From NCBI GenBank assembly GCA_025350945.1, contig JANXWW010000313.1, positions 1 to 5,933 of the forward strand: a stretch of 5,933 nt of DNA. The letters are read 5' to 3'. Origin of the DNA: Burkholderiales bacterium (GTDB taxonomy: Bacteria; Pseudomonadota; Gammaproteobacteria; Burkholderiales; Usitatibacteraceae). How positions within the stretch are numbered: position 1 is the first letter of the stretch; every line of letters starts with the position of its first letter. A program made the position numbers and the translations under genes. The notes beneath the pieces are model-generated. The model saw only the letters and a program-made list of their open reading frames with translations, was not told the origin of the DNA and searched no databases. This document shows positions 4,606-5,933 of the stretch, piece by piece.

Positions 4606-5058
4606 ATGCGCAAAAGCTTATTTTTAATATCAGCAGCAGTATCGGCGATGCTCGTCGGCAGCGTTTCTGCAGAAACCAAAGCCGAAAAGTCGATTGAATA
4701 TCGGCAAGGTGTTTATACGGTGATTGGCTGGAATTTCGGGACAATGGCCGCAATGGTCAAGGGCGAAGTACCTTACGATAAGGAAGCATTTGCCAAGCGC
4801 GCCGCGAATGTTGCCACGATGGCACCCATGGTGCTCGAAGGCTTCGGCCCCGGCACCGACAAGGGCGCGCCCACCAAAGCGAAACCTGAAATCTGGACGA
4901 AGATGGATGACTTCAAATCGAAGCTCGCGAAAATGAATGAAGAGGCAACCAAGCTCGCCGCGATTTCAAAAACAGGTAGCTTCGACGAGATCAAAAAACA
5001 ATTTGGCGCGACCGGTGCAAGCTGCAGGGCTTGTCACGATGATTACAAGGCAAAGTAA
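4606..5058 (+). CDS. Periplasmic cytochrome c'/c556-type protein (cytochrome C_2 family)
   Basis: A 150-residue precursor. Residues 1-22 are a Sec signal peptide (MRKS start, cleavage expected after SVSA). The mature protein begins ETKAEKSIEYRQ, the usual first helix of the four-helix-bundle class II cytochromes. The single heme site CRACH (140-144) lies close to the C-terminus, as the class requires, with H144 as the proximal ligand. Met 47 and Met 50 in helix one (GTMAAMVKG) are candidates for a sixth ligand. If one is used, the protein is a low-spin electron carrier of the c556 type; if not, it is a high-spin cytochrome c' that binds NO or CO. I cannot settle this by eye. GGAG at 4596-4599, 6 nt before the ATG, fixes the start, although the frame is open upstream to 4498. 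The convergent neighbour is a cytochrome b561, a frequent companion of this family. Confidence 0.94.
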   Translation: MRKSLFLISAAVSAMLVGSVSAETKAEKSIEYRQGVYTVIGWNFGTMAAMVKGEVPYDKEAFAKRAANVATMAPMVLEGFGPGTDKGAPTKAKPEIWTKMDDFKSKLAKMNEEATKLAAISKTGSFDEIKKQFGATGASCRACHDDYKAK

Positions 5059-5078
5059 ATTTTTTGTTGGTTAACAAT

Positions 5079-5118
5079 AAAAAACGCCGCTTGCGTAGCT
5101 TTGCAAGCGGCGTTTTTT
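5079..5118. terminator. Bidirectional rho-independent terminator between the cytochrome c and cytochrome b genes
   Basis: A perfect 10-bp stem, CGCCGCTTGC (5085-5094) with GCAAGCGGCG (5103-5112), has an 8-nt loop. It is flanked by six A (5079-5084) and six T (5113-5118), so either strand ends in a U-run. It lies 20 bp after the cytochrome c stop and 22 bp after the cytochrome b stop on the other strand, so it serves both convergent genes. Confidence 0.95.
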
Positions 5119-5140
5119 CTAGTTACTGCCTGGCACGCTG

Positions 5141-5827
5141 CTAAAAAAATATCCTCGTCACCAGCGCATAAACCACACCGCTAACCAGTACGACGACAGA
5201 CCACGGCAACCAAGCTGGGCGTGCTTTTTCAGGTACTTCTGCCTTGAACTGCCCGCCAATGCTAGCGTCCATTTCTTTTTTACCTGTGAGCATGGCCTCA
5301 ATAAGCTGTTCTTTTTTGAACATGGCGTAAAACACAATCGCGCTCAAATGCAGGCCGACCAGAATCAAAATCACATTCGAATTCAGTTGATGCAGCCTCG
5401 TCATCTGGTCGCTGAAGGCCTTGGAAACCATGCTTACATACGGGCCTTCGAGCATGATGTCGTCGTTCGAAAAAAGTCCCGTCGCGGTTTGAAACCCAAC
5501 TGATGCGATTAACGCGACCACGCTTAATCCGCCCATCGGGTTATGCCCCACATAATGGGCACTATCTTTTTTAAACAGGTTTTTCGCATACGCGATCACG
5601 GTCGTGGGCGTGCGAACAAAATTTTTAAAACGCGCGTGATAGCTACCGACGAATCCCCACACCACGCGAAATAAAATGAGGCCAATCACGAAATAGCCGA
5701 TTTTTTTATGCCACTCCATCGCGTTGCCGCCGATCTGCGCGGTGATAAACAGCATCGCAATGGATGTCGCCAGCGACCAGTGAAACAGCCGAACGGGAAT
5801 ATCCCAAACAAAAATTGTTTTCATCAT
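5141..5827 (-). CDS. Membrane cytochrome b561-type protein
   Basis: A 228-residue di-heme cytochrome b of the b561/Ni-Fe hydrogenase cytochrome b group. Opening residues VWDIPVRLFHWSL (7-19) are a family hallmark. Hydrophobic segments fall near 13-32, 40-60, 100-118, 150-170 and 208-226. Candidate heme ligands are H16 in helix one, H40 or H64, and the pair H146/H160 in helix four, spaced 14 residues apart. It should pass electrons between a membrane quinone pool and periplasmic proteins; the likely partner is the cytochrome c'/c556 that converges on it. Its ATG at 5827 overlaps the stop of the upstream dehydrogenase-like gene (shared ATGA), so the two form an operon. A GGAG lies at 5839-5842, 11 nt before the first ATG. 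A second ATG follows immediately; the first is preferred for spacing. Direction of electron flow and quinone use are inferred. Confidence 0.93.
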   Translation of the reverse strand: MMKTIFVWDIPVRLFHWSLATSIAMLFITAQIGGNAMEWHKKIGYFVIGLILFRVVWGFVGSYHARFKNFVRTPTTVIAYAKNLFKKDSAHYVGHNPMGGLSVVALIASVGFQTATGLFSNDDIMLEGPYVSMVSKAFSDQMTRLHQLNSNVILILVGLHLSAIVFYAMFKKEQLIEAMLTGKKEMDASIGGQFKAEVPEKARPAWLPWSVVVLVSGVVYALVTRIFF

Positions 5828-5933
5828 GGGTTTGCAATCTCCAGTCTGATTAATTTGCCATCGGAACCATTGGTCAACAGATAAATAAAACCATCCGGCC
5901 CTTCGCGCACATCGCGAATGCGTCCGAGTTTGT
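5824..5933 (-). CDS. PQQ-dependent sugar dehydrogenase-like protein (glucose/sorbosone dehydrogenase family), C-terminal fragment
   Basis: Only the last 35 codons are inside the window; the rest lies beyond the right edge. The frame reads GRIRDVREGPDGFIYLLTN near its start, then GSDGKLIRLE, then the stop. The GRIRDV-EGPDG-(I/L)YLLT-GKL-RLE pattern is the closing blade of the six-bladed propeller in soluble aldose sugar dehydrogenases and their relatives, which oxidise sugars in the periplasm with pyrroloquinoline quinone. Cofactor and catalytic residues lie outside the window, so substrate and activity are unknown. The stop codon TGA (5826-5824) overlaps the ATG of the cytochrome b gene by four bases, a strong sign of joint translation and a natural pairing of a dehydrogenase with an electron acceptor. 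Confidence 0.8.
   Translation of the reverse strand, partial: KLGRIRDVREGPDGFIYLLTNGSDGKLIRLEIANP

Overview
The window reads as chromosomal DNA of a proteobacterium, most likely a betaproteobacterium. The aspartokinase and QueD proteins look like the forms I know from that class. A cytochrome c'/c556-type protein next to a cytochrome b561 is also common there. The organism assignment is inferred from protein character; there is no rRNA or marker-gene evidence. Base composition looks close to balanced.

Left part (1-2164): the 5' end of a secreted prolyl oligopeptidase-family peptidase (minus, cut by the window edge) follows a complete aspartate kinase gene lysC (minus). A 203-bp divergent spacer separates lysC from queD (plus), which makes the queuosine precursor 6-carboxytetrahydropterin. 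The spacer holds an extended -10 promoter and a short heptamer repeat.

Middle part (2165-3424): the 360 bp after queD hold no convincing gene. They contain a 204-bp element with near-perfect 18-bp terminal inverted repeats, flanked by a 9-bp (apparently 11-bp) direct repeat that starts on the first base after the queD stop codon. This looks like a non-autonomous insertion element (MITE or internally deleted IS). A nested inverted repeat and the leader of a type II toxin-antitoxin pair, vapB-vapC (plus), follow. Converging on vapC is a minus-strand pair: an SPFH/Band 7 membrane protein gene and, 22 bp behind it, a 68-residue Arc/MetJ-like ribbon-helix-helix protein that appears to start at TTG.

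Right part (4353-5933): the spacer between the SPFH gene and a plus-strand cytochrome c'/c556 gene is dense in structure. It carries a 13-bp tandem repeat (three good copies and a worn fourth), an AT-rich palindrome, and an 11-bp dyad that overlaps a candidate -35 box. The cytochrome c gene converges on a minus-strand cytochrome b561 gene, with a strong bidirectional terminator between them. The cytochrome b start overlaps by ATGA the stop of a PQQ-type sugar dehydrogenase-like gene that runs out of the window. Dehydrogenase, membrane cytochrome b and soluble cytochrome c together suggest a periplasmic electron-transfer module, but that link is inferred from position only.

Most genes belong to known families. 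The points most worth a second look are the SPFH plus ribbon-helix-helix pair, the structured spacer beside it, and the small mobile element behind queD.
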